DNA of 64,000 nt from Laburnicola sp. R22_1 (GCA_014281115.1 JACONQ010000007.1:1922001-1986000), one strand, 5' to 3'; positions 44,990 to 58,045 are shown, counted from the stretch's first letter. Translations and numbers: made by a program. Notes: generated from the letters alone by a model not told the origin.

Positions 44990-45276
44990 TGTTAAATGGG
45001 CTCTACAGCTAGCTATACAGACATCGAATTCTAATCCTCTACATTGGCAAGTGTAGAGGATGTACGGGATAATCGTACGAGGAAAGGAAATAACATAACA
45101 GAACGACTTTGGTATTGATTGCTTGTCTCTAGAAAGGGTGCGGATGAAAAGAAGAAGATCCTGCGGCGCACGGGCCGCGGCGCACGGGCATCACGTGATC
45201 CCCACGTGATGCCATCGTGCGGCAATATTGAAACCTCAACACCCTCAGGTGCCCTTGCCCGTACGGTATACGGATA
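44990..45276. repeat. Solo LTR, GC-rich, hairpin-rich
   Basis: 287 bp, from TGTTAAATGGGC to GTATACGGATA, flanked by GTAGT (44,985-44,989; 45,277-45,281). The paralogous block near 23,165-23,185 lacks it. It is the most GC-rich, least RIP-affected stretch of the window and holds inverted repeats: ATCCTCTACA/GTGTAGAGGAT (about 45,031-45,063), GCATCACGTG/CACGTGATGC (45,187-45,212), and the direct repeat GGCGCACGGGC near 45,156 and 45,179. No internal region of this family occurs in the window. The 64-codon frame across it is not considered a gene. Confidence 0.75.
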
Positions 45277-45281
45277 GTAGT

Positions 45282-45542
45282 AAAGAATTAAAAATAATTA
45301 GTAAGAAGTAATTAGAGTATATAAATTAGAAATCTAATATATAAGTATATAGGGAGAATTAGCCTATAATCTTAAAGCGCTAGACTTATAACTATTAAAG
45401 GAAATTAAGTTAGAATCTTAAATTTAGTAAGCGAATTAGATAAAATTACTATATAAAAAAGGAAGCTAAAGTGCTAGACTATATATATACTTACAAAAAA
45501 GGAGCAGGGCTAAAATAATACTACTTACATAATTATAGGCAC
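45282..45542 (+). repeat. Dispersed coding-like block, second copy
   Basis: Plus-strand copy of the block at 22,870-23,205 (inverse), continuing after the solo LTR and again after 45,836 to about 45,857. It reads a LESQILDLASELD-type, Glu/Leu-rich frame with stops. See the first copy for possible identity. Confidence 0.5.
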
Positions 45543-45830
45543 TATAAGGGCGGTACACGGCCTTATAAGGTTAACCTATTAGGGATAGCTAGAATAGTTA
45601 AAAGAGCTAGTTAAATTAATACTATTCTAAAATAGTAAATAAGAAAGGAATGTAGGAGGCCCTTTCTTATATAGAGGGCGGTGTAGAGCATAGGCCCACG
45701 CTAGCCACACGCTAACACTAACTAGGAAAGGCGCCTTTAGGAAGGCGAAAGGCGCAGATAGAGGAAAATAGGGTGTAAAAGAAAGGTGATAGGGTGTGCT
45801 TGGCAGGGAGGCCGGCATAGGACTATTACA
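45543..45830. repeat. Solo LTR of the G3 family
   Basis: 288 bp, TATAAGGGCGG...GGACTATTACA, flanked by GGCAC on both sides (45,538-45,542; 45,831-45,835). The undisrupted target, AATTATAGGCACGTAATT, is present at about 27,450-27,467. It is far less RIP-affected than the two LTRs of G3, so it is probably younger. A 63-codon minus frame inside it is fortuitous. Confidence 0.9.
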
Positions 45831-45835
45831 GGCAC

Positions 45836-46897
45836 GTAATTATACCTAGTTAGAACCTTATTTCTACAATAATTTTATATTAATATTATTTTTAAAGCTT
45901 GCCTAAAGAAAGTAGGAATCTAGTACCTAGATTTAGATAGATTATTGCGCATAGGAACTCTTATTTAAAATATTATTTTAGTAGAACTAAGTAGTATTTA
46001 TAACTTTATCTTTATTTAATATAAGCCTTTTTTCTACTATTCTTTAGCTATAGTAATTAGATAATTATACTACAATCTTCTATAAGCAGACAATAAGGAA
46101 CTTTAGCACTTTTAATTAGGTTACTTAAGCTAATAAGCACTTTAAGCTCTAGTTTAGAACGCGCAAAACGTATGTATCCTTAGTACTTAAAAAAGAACTA
46201 TTAGTACTAGTTAATAACGCATATAATAAGAATAATCTTAAAATATTTAAAGAGATAATCCTTAACACTATTCTACTATATTGTATAAAATCTATTTAAT
46301 TTCCTAGTAGGATAGCTTAAAGAGCTATAGAGCTTAATTATTAAGAAAGAATTTAGTAGAAAAATCTATAATAATAACATTATATTAATATTTCTACTAG
46401 AGGTTATAAAAGTAATAACTAACCTTAATTAATAAGTAGAAAATAAGTATAAGGTTAGGATTGTTATAATCTATTAGGATAATAATACTGCTACTCTTCT
46501 CTAGAAGAGATAATTAGCCTATAAGAACTATACAAACAAATAAGAAATTAAGATTAGCTATATTCTAATATATACCTACAAATTAAAGAAAGCACTAAAG
46601 TAAGTAAGGTAAAAGATTATTACTAAGGCTATAAAAATAAGAAAAAGCACAAATCTACTACCCAAAATATAGCCTAAGATTATAGGTATAGCTGCTTACC
46701 TCTATAGCAAGAGTTTATTAGCTTTATATACTTTTTAAGCACTAGATAAAGTGCTTAAAAATTAGTTTAGGCAGTATTTCTATTAGTATAAGCCTACTTA
46801 TAAATAAGTATAGACAGCTAATCTTTATCTTAATTAAAGTATAATTTATATCTATAGCTATTAAGTATATCCTTTAAAAAATAATTGCGTAGTAGGG
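45836..46897 (+). pseudogene. Ty1/copia C4: pre-integrase and integrase region
   Basis: Plus-strand copy of the inverse of 43,440-42,365. After the dispersed block ends at about 45,857, the GAG-pre-integrase text (ADNKELQHFQLGYL near 46,088-46,130) and integrase remnants follow up to G4 at 46,898. The gag seen in C2 and C3 is not in front of it, so this copy is rearranged or lost its 5' part. Confidence 0.62.
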
Positions 46898-47109
46898 TGT
46901 AATAGATTAATGCCCGGAGGCGCCACGGCCCTAAGGCAGGCCAGAGATAACGCTTTATCTCCGGCGCTAGCCTAACTAGGCCTAGCACCTGGCGCCCACC
47001 GCGCGCCTACTATATAGTAGGCGTGGGTAATTACTAGGATCTCTATGTAGTATCTTACCCATAGAGTTTAATTAACTATTATCTTAACTCTAACTATTAA
47101 TTCTTTATA
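46898..47109 (+). repeat. 5' LTR of G4
   Basis: 212 bp, TGTAATAGATTAATGCCC...TTCTTTATA. It contains the inverted repeat GGAGATAA...TTATCTCCGGCG around 46,943-46,963 and the palindrome CTACTATATAGTAG near 47,008. It matches 62,161-62,372 with mostly transition differences. Confidence 0.88.
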
Positions 47110-49900
47110 CTATACTGTGTTAACCTTATACCCTACATAATATCTTATTAGGCCTAGCAATCTAAAGAAGCTAGTATTAAGCTAATAGGCAACCTTATAA
47201 CTTACGCACATTAACTAGCTTACGTAAGCTTATACTATTAATAGTCGCTACGCGTTATAAAGATACTAGAGTGCTATTTAGTAAATAGAAACTAGATTTG
47301 TATAAGAAGCCTAGTAGGTAAATAAAATATCTAGGCCTAATAATAGTAACGTATTATAACTAATTAGGAGACAAATGCCACACTAGTTAGAGGAGTTGCC
47401 TTAGGTACTAGCATACGTAATAATAACCCTAGAAGATATATAAAGAATAGCAAATAAGTAAAAGTAAGTACGCCACTTATGCTACAGCTTACTACAAGCA
47501 CTCTAATCTTTGCAGTTGCAATTATAGACTATAGCTGGCAATAATAAAACGTAGAGTTAGGTTGTGTCTAGTATTCTAGGCTAGAAATAAGTTTAATAGC
47601 CTAGCCAATTCTATAATACTATTTATATAATCTTAGATACTAGTAGTAGTTAAGTTAATATAACACCCACAATACTAAAATATATAGATTTAGACATCGT
47701 AAACTCCTACCTAAAAATTGCGTATCTTAAGAATAATTCATCGCGATTCTATGTTACCTTCCCCAAAAATAACAATAATAGTAAGATCTAGCTAGAGTTA
47801 CAAAAACATAATAACACTAATAATAATTCTACTTATACCTTCTAATTAGGCGTAGACTACCCTAAGAGTAATAGACTCGCTTCTATTAAGTATAATACTA
47901 TTGTTAATAATATTATTAATAGTAGTAATAAACTACTTAAGCAAGTAACAGAGGAATTCTATAACTAGATTATTAATATTCTAGCCCTTCTTATTACTCT
48001 CTATAACACTACTTATAGTGTAGATAATAACCTTAAGAGCCAAGCTTTATAGTTATTAGAAGCGTCTACTACTACTATGCTAGATATAATAGAGATGGTT
48101 AAGTAGCTTATAATAACTTAGCGCAAGTTAAAGAAATATAAGTAGCTATACAAAACTTAAGGCCCTACTAATAATAATAATAACACTGTCCCTTAACTCT
48201 ATAAAGAACTTAAGATTAAAAAATATAAACTTGCCAAGGCACGCAAAGAAAATAGAGAGTTGCAAGCCTAACTAAGTAAGCACCTAGTTACTATTAACAA
48301 CTAAGAACATTAGGTCAAATCCTTATAATTAGAGTTAGACTAAGCAAGGGCTAAAGTTAAGAAATATAATAGTAAGGCCAGCAAGTATTACTAGTTATAG
48401 AAGGCGGAATAATAACTATCGCGTAACTATTAGTTTAACCGTAATAAAACTGCTTATAACCTAGAGAAGCTACATTACAACTATAACTAATTAAAATAGG
48501 ATAAGCAAAATAAAGTTTTTAACTTAGTATATAAAGTTTAATAATATAAGCCTAACTTTTATAAGTATATAGTTCTAGATTAAAACACTAATACTTATAA
48601 AGATCCTTATCTATTTAGGTAAGTATCTTTCTAAGAATAGGCAGATCTACGCCACAATCCCTCTCTAGCCGCCCATAATAGCTAAATATTATAACGCAAC
48701 CTCTTTCCCTATTGCAAACGCAGCGTATTATTTGTCTAAGATACTACTAAACAAGTTAATTATAATAAGTAATAAGATAACGTCCGTAAACCTTATATCC
48801 CTTAAGCTTCTTTTACAGCCGCTACTTTCGTTACCACTACCTCTATATCTAGTAGTAGGCGTTATTTGTCTAAGATACCTAACTTAGAAAAATTTAATAG
48901 TAAAGAAGACAAGGACTATAGGAGGTGGCGCGTACTAGCCATTAACAAATATAAGATTGCCTTTAATAAAAAGAACCAGCATATTACGTACCTTATAAAT
49001 TATATCAAGGGCAACACTTAGGCGTTAGTTAAGAATATAAGGCCCTAGCACTTTATAGAGTATATTAAGGCCTTAGATAAATTCTATAGACATATGTCTA
49101 TAGATAAGATTACTTAGGCGTTAAATAATCTAGCTAATCTCTTGCAGCCCCTTAAATAAAAGGCTGGCAAGAGTTTTATAGTATGGCACATCTATTTTAT
49201 AGCTATTCGCAACCTTATCTCTATACTAGATACTATAATAATTAACTATATCTAGAAGCTTATAAACTAGTCTATCTCTAATGCTATAAATATCTATAAG
49301 AAAGACAGCAATAGTCTATTATAGTACTTATGCAATACTAGTAATATTAATAAACAACACTAGTACACCACAGCCCTAAAGGCAAAGGCCACAACTATAG
49401 GTATGTCTACAATACAAACAAAGATAGTAGAGCCTTACGCTTTAATAATATTATTAAAACAAAACCTTAATAAGATTATGTTTGGCTAGACTAAGAAAAA
49501 GAGGCGTATATTAGCGCGCTTAAAACTATACTTTAAGTGTAGTAAGCCTAACTACTAATAACGCAACTTACACGCACCCTACTGCAATAAGCCTACTATA
49601 CTATTTACTAATATCCCTATATTACTCGCCGCCCTATAAGCGTTACACGCTAACAAATTAGAAACTAAAGATAAGTCTACTAAGGACAATATTAAAGTTA
49701 ATAATAATGGCTTTATAATTAACTTAGAAAACTAGATACTTCTGCGCAAAACTATACATAGGAGCTAGACTAGTATAGTGCTAAGAGAATATTAGACTAG
49801 ATTTAATTAAGTTACAACTAATTTAAAACCGCCGCCGCTCTTACTATTCCACTTAATTAAGCCTGTCCTAGTAGGCACTAAGTCTCCTCTACCTCCTTAA
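47110..49900 (+). pseudogene. Gag region of gypsy G4
   Basis: Plus-strand frame with many stops; a capsid-like stretch lies around 48,880-49,300 (LSKIPNLEKFNSKEDKDYRR near 48,860-48,920, a typical start of the gypsy gag). A zinc knuckle sits near 49,526-49,590: YFKCSKPNYQQRNLHAPYC, in which parts of the CCHC pattern have become Tyr and Asn. Spacing before the protease is normal. Confidence 0.65.
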
Positions 49901-49929
49901 CTAACAGTCTTCTTAATATAATAAGTTAG

Positions 49930-52884
49930 TTAACCTTTCTAAGTTAAATACAAGCACTATAAGGATGGCAAAGAACTTTTACACTTATTAATATAGGGAT
50001 AAGCGTATACTTTATAAGCTGCTGTTAGGTAAAGTAACATAGCTATACGATAATTAAAACTAATAAACCCATATAACTAGCATTAGCAGATAGCAACAAG
50101 ATTAGAAAACTTATAAAAGCTATGGACCTTACTATTAAACATAGCAGCCACACGTTTACTATGCTATACTATATTACTAATATTAGAAAATATAATATTA
50201 TCCTAGGTATAAATTAGACAGACTATTATAAGCCCTTAATTCGGTTCAGTAAACCCTATTCTATAGAGTTTAAATTAGATTGCTACTAAACTAACTACTT
50301 ATATTAAGGACAACCCAAAACTATATACTATAATTAACTATCAAAGAGCAAGTCGCACAAAACTTTGCTAGTTAGTAATATATGCATAATTAGTGCGTAT
50401 GCTACTGTTTAACAAGCTGCCCAAGACTCTAATAATATTATCTAAGTAGAGCCCTATTATTAGGACTTACTTAAGCGCCCTCCTAATAATAACATCTTCC
50501 TTAACGCATTTAAGAACAGCTTTCCTAGTTTAGCTGCCATAATAACTAAAGAGGACTTTAATAAGTATATAAATAAGCTAAACTAAGCACCTTAGTTAGA
50601 TAATAAGCTTTGTAACATAGTCCCTAAATTTGTCTTTAATAAGTTTAAGTAAGTGTTTAGTACTATTAAAGCTAACACTCTACCTCTACACTATAAGAGG
50701 GTTAACCACACAATTAATATGGACCCAAGCTCTCTAATCTCTTAACATAAGATCTATAGACTAACGCGTACTAAAACTAAAGTAGTTAAGAAATATATTA
50801 ATAAAATACTAGGCAAAGAGTTTATACGCCCAAGTATATTACTATAGGCAGCGCCAGTACTAGTAGTAAAGAAGCCTAGAAGAGGTCTCTAGATTTATGT
50901 TAACTACTAACAATTAAACACTATAATAAAAAAGAATTAAAACGCCCCTCCCTCTATTAAGAAGACGCTTACTAGAATGGCCAAGGTCTCTATTATATTA
51001 TTAGTAGATGTTGTCGCCGCCTTTAATACTATACAAATCAAAGAAGGTAAAAAAGAGAAAATAGTATTTATAATACAGTATAGACTATATAAGTATATAG
51101 TTATGCCTTTTAGACTCTATAATACTCTAGGAACTTTTTAGACTTTTATTAATAAGACGCTTTATAAGTATCTTAACAACTTTTATATAGCGTACTTAGA
51201 TAATATCCTTATATATAGTAAGCAAGAAGATAAGTATAAGGCGCACGTACTTAAGGTAATTACTAGACTTTATGATTCTAGCCTATACTTAGATCCTATA
51301 AAGTGCAAATAGAATATTAAATAGGTAAAGTATTTGGGACTTATACTTACTACTAACAGTATTAAAATAGATTCTAAGAAAGTTAAGACTATAGTAAATT
51401 GGCCTACACTCTAGTGTATAAAGGACAGGCAAGCCTTTCTAGGGTTTGCTAACTTTTACTAATAGTTTATTGCTAGGTTTTTACACCTAGCTAAGTCGCT
51501 TACTAAACTTATAAGGGACAGCGCGTATAAAGGGTTTTTACTAGCCCTAGACTTAAAGGCTTCAGCTATATTTAATAAACTAAAGAAGGCTTTTTGCAAT
51601 ACTAATAGAAAGGTTCTGGCTTACTTTAACTCTAATTTAGAAATATAGCTAGAAACTAACACTTCTAACTTTATGTGTACTATAGTACTTTCGTAAATAT
51701 ATAATGGGGTATTGCAACCTATTGCGTTCTTATTATATAAGATAACACCTATAGAATATAACTATAAAATATATAATAAAAAACTTCTTACTATTATCTA
51801 AGCTTTTAAGAAGTAGCGATTTAAACTTACTAGCACAAATAATCCTATAAAGGTCCTATCTAACTACTAAGTATTACAGATATTTATAACTAACAAATAA
51901 CTTAACCGCTACTAAGCTAAATGGGCTAAGTTTCTATCTAAGTTTAATTTTAAAATTACGTACTAGCCTGGGGGTTAAGGTACTAAACCTAACGCTCTAA
52001 TATATTATTTAGATAATCTACCTTAAGATATAAAAGACGCGCATAGGCAACACTAATGGCAAGTTATTATTAAGCCATATTAAATTAACCTAGAACTTAG
52101 AATTGTGTATATAGCGTGTAAATAGAATGCTAGCGCGTAATACATAGTTTAATTAGCCTAGATTATAACTTTCTACTCTATATAAAGTCATATCTCTATT
52201 ATGCACATTATATATAATAATAGCGAAAGGTATAATATTATAAAATAAGTCGCGCTTAGCAGTATAGTAATAAGTATTTTAGAAGAAAAAAGTTTATCTA
52301 ATAATATAAACCTATTACCAACACTCTATAATCCTTTAGTAACCACTAATACTTATAACAAATAACTCTAAAACGCACTCACTATACCTTATAATAAGTA
52401 ACTACTAAACGCACCTAGTGTGCTCTATAATAAGCAACTCTAAGCCATACCTACTATGCCCTAGGTACTCGCTATGCCTATTAATAAACAATTAAATAAT
52501 ATACTCACTATAGAGCCTAATAAGTAACTACTAGCGAAGACACTAAGTATAGCAGAACTAATAAATAAAATTTATTTAATATATCTAGTAGATAAGGATT
52601 TAATGGCAATTATAATAGTGTTAAAAATAGTTAATAGAGAATCCCGTATAATCTTATATATAGAGGCACTAGACTAGAGCTTAGTAATTAGGTATATAGT
52701 GGTCTGCTGTACGTATAAGACAAAGTATACGTCCCTAATATTCTAGAACTTCGCGTCTATATAATTAATCATATACACAAATTGCTCTATAGGAGATATA
52801 AAGGAAAATATAAGAGTTATACAAAATTAACATAGTAGTATTTCTGGCCTAATATAATAAGCAACATCGCCTAGTATATTAAAG
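49930..52884 (+). pseudogene. Pol of gypsy G4: protease, RT, RNase H and integrase zinc finger
   Basis: The protease remnant includes YNIILGIN near 50,190-50,212 (canonical LGMPWL). The RT is very clear: EFIRPSILL-QAAPVLVVKK near 50,820-50,870, a YVNYQQLN segment, IILLVDVVAAFNTI near 50,990-51,030, and YLDNILIYS near 51,192-51,218 (canonical YLDD). RNase H follows (ETNTSNFM near 51,652; a YNKKLLTIIQAFKK segment near 51,770-51,812). The HHCC zinc finger starts near 52,740 (IINHIHKLLYRRYKGKYK) and is cut at 52,889; its CxxC half lies at 60,212 onward. Confidence 0.84.
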
Positions 52885-52889
52885 CTTAT

Positions 52890-53108
52890 TATAAGAGAGC
52901 AATCGGACTTAATTATTAAATAGGTTAAATTGCTATAATAAGGATACTAGGTGCCGCATACTACCTGTATAGCAGCGGTCCTAAGGGCGCGCTAGTACTA
53001 CCTAATTAGGACTAGCGCGCGGGGCCAGATTAACGTTGGGTCGACTAGGTCGGATTAACGTCGGGCCGACCAAAGATCCGATGGGCCGATGGGTAGTAAT
53101 CCCTAACA
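52890..53108 (-). repeat. 3' LTR of G5
   Basis: 219 bp. It carries one extra 26-bp segment relative to the right LTR, a near-repeat of its GGTCGGATTAACGTCGGGCC motif around 53,026-53,068. On the minus strand it starts TGTTAGGGATT. Confidence 0.88.
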
Positions 53109-53200
53109 TTACCCCCCCCCCTCTAAAAGTCTTAGCTCCGGCGAGGCAAACTAAGAAAAACCATGCCAGAGGCGCTAATTACGTAGCTTAACAAATATTA

Positions 53201-53400
53201 TAAACTATTATAATTTATTATAAACTATTATAATTTATTATAAACTATTATAATTTATTATAAACTATTATAATTTATTATAAACTATTATAATTTATTA
53301 TAAACTATTATAATTTATTATAAACTATTATAATTTATTATAAACTATTATAATTTATTATAAACTATTATAGACTATTTAAGACTATTTAAGACTATTT
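53201..53400. repeat. 20-bp minisatellite near the 3' LTR of G5
   Basis: The unit TAAACTATTATAATTTATTA is repeated eight and a half times without change (53,201-53,370), followed by three copies of AGACTATTTA and a degenerate tail. It lies in the 3' untranslated region of G5. The uniformity of the units contrasts with the divergent arrays of G1-G3. Confidence 0.95.
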
Positions 53401-53449
53401 AAGACTATCTAGAAATATTATAACAAGTAAAATAACTATTAGATAACCT

Positions 53450-55750
53450 TTCCTAGTACGCAAGCTAGTAAAGTAAGCGCTTCACTACTTCGCGTTATAG
53501 TGGTTACGTCTAATAAGACGACCTAGGCGTCTCCTTAGGTGTAGCCCAGAGAGAGGCCTATTACCCAAAAAGGTCGTCCAAAACAGCCAGTTAGCGGGCG
53601 CTCCACATGCCTGTCCTAGTAGTCTTGCAGTATAATATTATATTAAGAGGTACCTTAATCTCACGTATGTGCGTACGTAAGGGCCAGAAGCTTAGAGTCC
53701 CTAACTCTATTATCCTAGAGGTACATAACTATAAGATTCTTATATAACACCAGATCTTTATATAGGGCATGTGGGCTAGATTTCCCATTATTATTCCTAT
53801 AATATGCTTTAACAGCTTTCTCGCAACCTAATATATCTATATAGGGCTGCCACTTAGGGTTAGCGTTTCACTTAGGGGAGTTTTTATACTAGACTCTATA
53901 CATAAGTAGCCCCTTATCGCCTATTAAAGGATCCTTATAGTAATAGTCGACCTTGCTATTAACTATAAAGTCGATATAGTAGTCCTATAACCCTACTAGT
54001 AGGGTAATAGGCGCGTCTATCGCAACTATGCCCTCCTTGTTAGGAAGCTAGACTGCCTTAGGGGCGTTATATAACAGCCAGGCGTAAAACCATAAGTATA
54101 CGTTATAGTAACTTATAGGAAGCTCTAACTAGTATATATGGTCGCGAAAGACCTCTGCGATAGGAAACAGTCCCAAATTCTTAACATCTAGACCTTTGTT
54201 AGGATAGAGGGACAGAATATTGCGCGCGTCTAAATAAACCATATCCCTAACAGTATATGCCAGTGCGGGTTGTCGACCCTTATTCGCGTAAAACTCTATT
54301 TTTAATTAGGCCCAGGCTAGATTTTTATTTATAAAGCGCATAACGTCTTTAACGTAATAAACTATCCACTAGGTGTCCTCGCGTTGCAACTTCTTATAAT
54401 AGTCCATTACTATGACCAGGGTAATAGGTTCAAAGCCCTATTGCAGCAAGTAGCCCTTAGTTGCAAGTAATAGCACGACTCTAGTAGACACGCTTTCTTT
54501 GCAATTTGTGGCAAGTTGCGTAATAGGCAACTAGTTAATCTAGTCATTCTGCGTATAATTAACGTAACAACGCAAATACGCCTTTAGGATAGCATTTATA
54601 ATTTCTGTCTGTCTATTACCCTCTGGGTAAAAAGCCGTTGTAAGCGCGGGTTGCATACCTACCTGTCTATAGAGCTCCCTCCAAAAGTAGGATATGAACT
54701 AGGCGCTGCAGTCAGAGACAACAGTGTTAGGAAACCCCTCCTCGCGCCATACGTACTTAATAAAGGCTCTGATAACAACCTTAACGTCTAGCAATAGAAG
54801 CGCAATATACTTATGTTGCTTAGACAGGCAGTTAACCACCACTATAATATAACAATAGGTGACTCCGCCGCGCGTGCAATCTGGCAACAGAGTAATAAAA
54901 TTAATGGAGATATCTTTCCAGAAACGCTTTGGCACTAGCAGCGGGCGAAGGAGTCCTTATTTCTGTTTCTTAAACAGCTTTAAGCGGCGGCAGGTAACAC
55001 AATTGCGTGTATAATAAGCAACTGTATCCGTTATGCCAGGCTAGTAATAGTGCTAGCTAACCTCATAGTACATTCCTCTTTTCCCTGCGTGTCCTGCCCC
55101 TAGGGGTTTATAACACGACTATACAATATCTGTGTAGAGGACGTTATCAAAGAGAACGAAAATCTGTTTCTAGAAAAACACCAAACTGTTAGTAACATCA
55201 TAGTCTTGTAATTCCACCTTAACGTTGTGGTTATGTATTACCGCTGCTAGGAGACGTTGTATGCCCTATTGCTTTACCGCAATAATCTATTATAGGACAG
55301 GATCCCTAGCAGTTGCCTATTTTAACCAGTTTGTTATACTAACGTGACTCTATATAGAGAGATCCTCGCTTAGTAACTCCGCCTATCCTGGCGAAGTGGC
55401 CTCGCGACTCTCCAGAGGGCCGTTGTCAACTGTCCTGTCTTTAATAGGTCCCTCCTTACTAAGATAGTATAACCTTATAGTAAGGCTAACTACTAACTCC
55501 TATGTTCCCACTAGTATTTATGCAAGGTAAGCAGTGTGTAACACTTCTTTGGCGGGACGCTCTATAAACAGTGTAACTATCTTTAAGATAGGTTTAGATG
55601 TAACTACTAGCGGGGCAGGTTTAACATAGTTAGGCATAAGGATTGTTTGCGCTTAGTGTTAAAGACAATTGTCTAGTACGTTGCGTGGCAAGTCACCCAG
55701 ACAATGGGTAAGAGAATTAGGCTTTCTACCCTGTCTACCCGGCTGGTAAG
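53450..55750 (-). pseudogene. Integrase region of gypsy G5
   Basis: The open stretch 54,699-54,935 reads as the catalytic core start: DISINFITLLPDCTRGGVTY, where the first catalytic Asp (DF) is Asn, VVVNCLSKQHKYIAL (from VVVDRLSK) and FPNTVVSDCSA, keeping the second Asp of VSDRGA. The zinc-finger region lies upstream around 54,950-55,300, and C-terminal parts extend toward about 53,500. Single codon losses match G-to-A changes. Confidence 0.75.
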
Positions 55751-57060
55751 TAATCTTAAAGTTGAACTTAGAGAGGAATTCCGCCCAGCGAGCCTAACAA
55801 CAGTTTAACTGTTTTGTGGTTATGAACCACTCCAGTGCTTTGTAGTCTGATATTATATTAATAAGCGACTCGTTAGACAGCTCGGGTCGCTAGTCTTTAA
55901 AAGCCTTAACAATTACGAGAAGTTCCTTGTTATAAATCGCGTAGTTGCACTCCGCCAGTATTATTTTTATAGACATGAAGGCAATAGGACGCAGGGCGCC
56001 CTTATGTATCTAAGACAAGACCGCGGCAATAACAAAGTCTAACGCGTCTGTCTTAACCCACGTCTCTAGGTCTGGGTTAAAATGTGCCAGGATTAGGGCT
56101 ATTATGAACGCGTTCTTGAGCTGCTTAAATGCTTTGGCGGCAAGGCCTTGCGGGTTAAGAGGGAACTCTGCAGAAGCCTCTTTGCGGGTTAGGTCTGTTA
56201 GCGCTCTTGCTAAGCTTAAGTAGCCAACAATAAATCGCCTATAAAAGTTCGCAAATCCCAGAAACAACTGCACCTTACGCACGTTAGTGGGGAGTTGCCA
56301 TTTAGTTATAACGCGAATCTTGGCGGGATCCATCTTAATGCTATTAATAGTAAGGATAAGTCTTAGGTATTTGACCTTCTTAACCGCAAACTCGCACTTG
56401 TTAATATTAAGGTACAGCCCAGCCTTTTTTAAGCGTTAATAGACTCTATAGATATGGTCCTTATATTTAACTAACGTCTTACTAAAGACTAGGACGTTAT
56501 TAATATATGCCGAATAAAATTCATCTAGGTATTCCTACAGCGTCTTATTAATATAAGACTAAAAAGTCGCCAGTGCGTTGCATAATCTAAAAGGCATAAC
56601 AAGGTATTTAAATAACCCATACTATATTGCAAAGGCGGTTTTATATTTGTCTCTATCCTTAATACGTACCTTATAGAAGGCCGCGATAATATTAAGGACG
56701 CTAAACTACTACACCCCAGATAGTTAGGAGAGCGTCTTATAGATATTAGGTGGCGCGTTCTTGTTTTTTACTGTAGCGGCGTTTAGCTAATAGTAGTTAA
56801 TATAGATACATAGGCCTCTATTAGGCTTCTTAATAACTAGCACTAGAGCCGCAAAATCTAAGGTGCTGCGTCGCACCTCACCCATACTAAGCTTCTTATT
56901 AACGTACGCCTTCACCGCCAGAGCCTTCTTTCTGCTTATACTATATAGCCGGGCGGTAAAGTGCTTTGCCCCAGGTTCTAAGTTAATCTCATAGTCTACC
57001 CCAGGCCAATAAGGCGGGAGCTTGTCTTCTAGCACTATAAAAGCCCCCTACTTATCCTAA
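55751..57060 (-). pseudogene. Reverse transcriptase and RNase H of gypsy G5
   Basis: An open piece at 56,787-57,035 carries the RT start (LPPYWPGVDYEINLEPGAKH, then VIKKPNRGLCIYINYY, from FCVDYR). The active site near 56,500 reads YINNVLVFS for YIDDVLVFS. Another open piece at 56,010-56,333 carries MDPAKIRVITKWQLPTNVRK, FLGFANFYRRFI and the RNase H start WVKTDALDFVIAAVLS with its first Asp intact. The remaining RNase H extends to about 55,760. Stops separate the pieces. Confidence 0.82.
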
Positions 57061-57990
57061 AGCCAGGCAGGTAGTAACTTTAGTATCTTCTCCTTTGTCT
57101 TATTAGGTTAATTTATCTTCTAATAAAACTTGTCAAAGTCTTCTTAAGTTAAAGCTATAAGATTAACACGAAACAGCTGCGCAAACATAGCCTTAATGTT
57201 AGTAGTATTATCTAACTCACTCTTATTATTAACCCCACTAAGCTCCTTAAGTCGCTGCATATATTCGGGATATAGCCAGGTAGTATAGTAGTTAGCCTTA
57301 AGGGCCATAAGCGAAGCGACATACCTAGAGACGACTTTAATATCTATTCTGACATACGTAGGGTGCAGTATCCTTAGTTTAGGCAACTATTATTAATAAC
57401 CCTTGCTAGTAACAATAACTAGGAGCCCTTTTATACAGTAGTTACTCATATAATAGGGCTTATTAAAGGTTATAGTCTTATCTTTCCAATTAATATTCGG
57501 ATTGTGGGCACTTAACTATAATATGCCAAAGATAATATCGTATCCTAACATATTAATAACATATGCCAACTCCTTAGAGAAGTGGTCCCTATAGTACACA
57601 GGCAACACCGCCGCCTTTATAAGTACTTGTTTTGTAACGCCATTACTAAGACGCAGACAAATAGGCTTCTTAAGCGAGACTATGCAGAGTTCGCAACAAG
57701 CGACGCAGTTCTTACTTACGCACGTATTTATCGCGCCTAAATCTATAAGACTATTAATAGTAATTCTGCCTCTATTAGTAGCCTAGAGCTAACACTTAAA
57801 GATAAATTGTGCTCTATATATTAGTAGTGTGTCCTTATTAAGCGAGTTTGCGCGGAGTTTAACAATCTTCTAGGGCTGTAACAACTATTAAGTTAGCCGC
57901 AGCTCTAGCTCTTTAATCTTGCGTAAAAGTTTTAATAATAACTCTTAAGGTCCCTACTAACAACTTTTAACAGGGACATCTAGTTTTCTA
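57061..57990 (-). pseudogene. Protease and linker region of gypsy G5
   Basis: The open piece 57,144-57,386 (MPKLRILHPTYVRIDIKVVS...) lies between the RT and the expected aspartic protease around 57,480-57,850. It matches the linker commonly found upstream of the RT in fungal gypsy elements. A clean DTG/DSG motif was not found. Assignment is by position. Confidence 0.5.
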
Positions 57991-58045
57991 ACAACTATTA
58001 AGTTAGCCGCAGCTCTAGCTCTTTAATCTTGCGTAAAAGTTTTAT
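57928..58045. repeat. Direct duplication in G5
   Basis: A segment containing AACAACTATTAAGTTAGCCG, CAGCTCTAGCTCTTTAATCT and TGCGTAAAAGTTTTA occurs at about 57,879-57,934 and again, unchanged, at about 57,988-58,043. It lies between gag and protease. Confidence 0.8.

Noticed and set aside
45031..45225. 64-codon minus-strand open frame
   Set aside because: It falls inside a solo LTR with its own duplication; openness is due to high GC.
45627..45818. 63-codon minus-strand open frame
   Set aside because: It lies inside the G3-family solo LTR and is not open in the two other copies.
53201..53400. CRISPR-like regular repeat
   Set aside because: Units are contiguous 20-mers without spacers, inside a retrotransposon UTR of a eukaryote.
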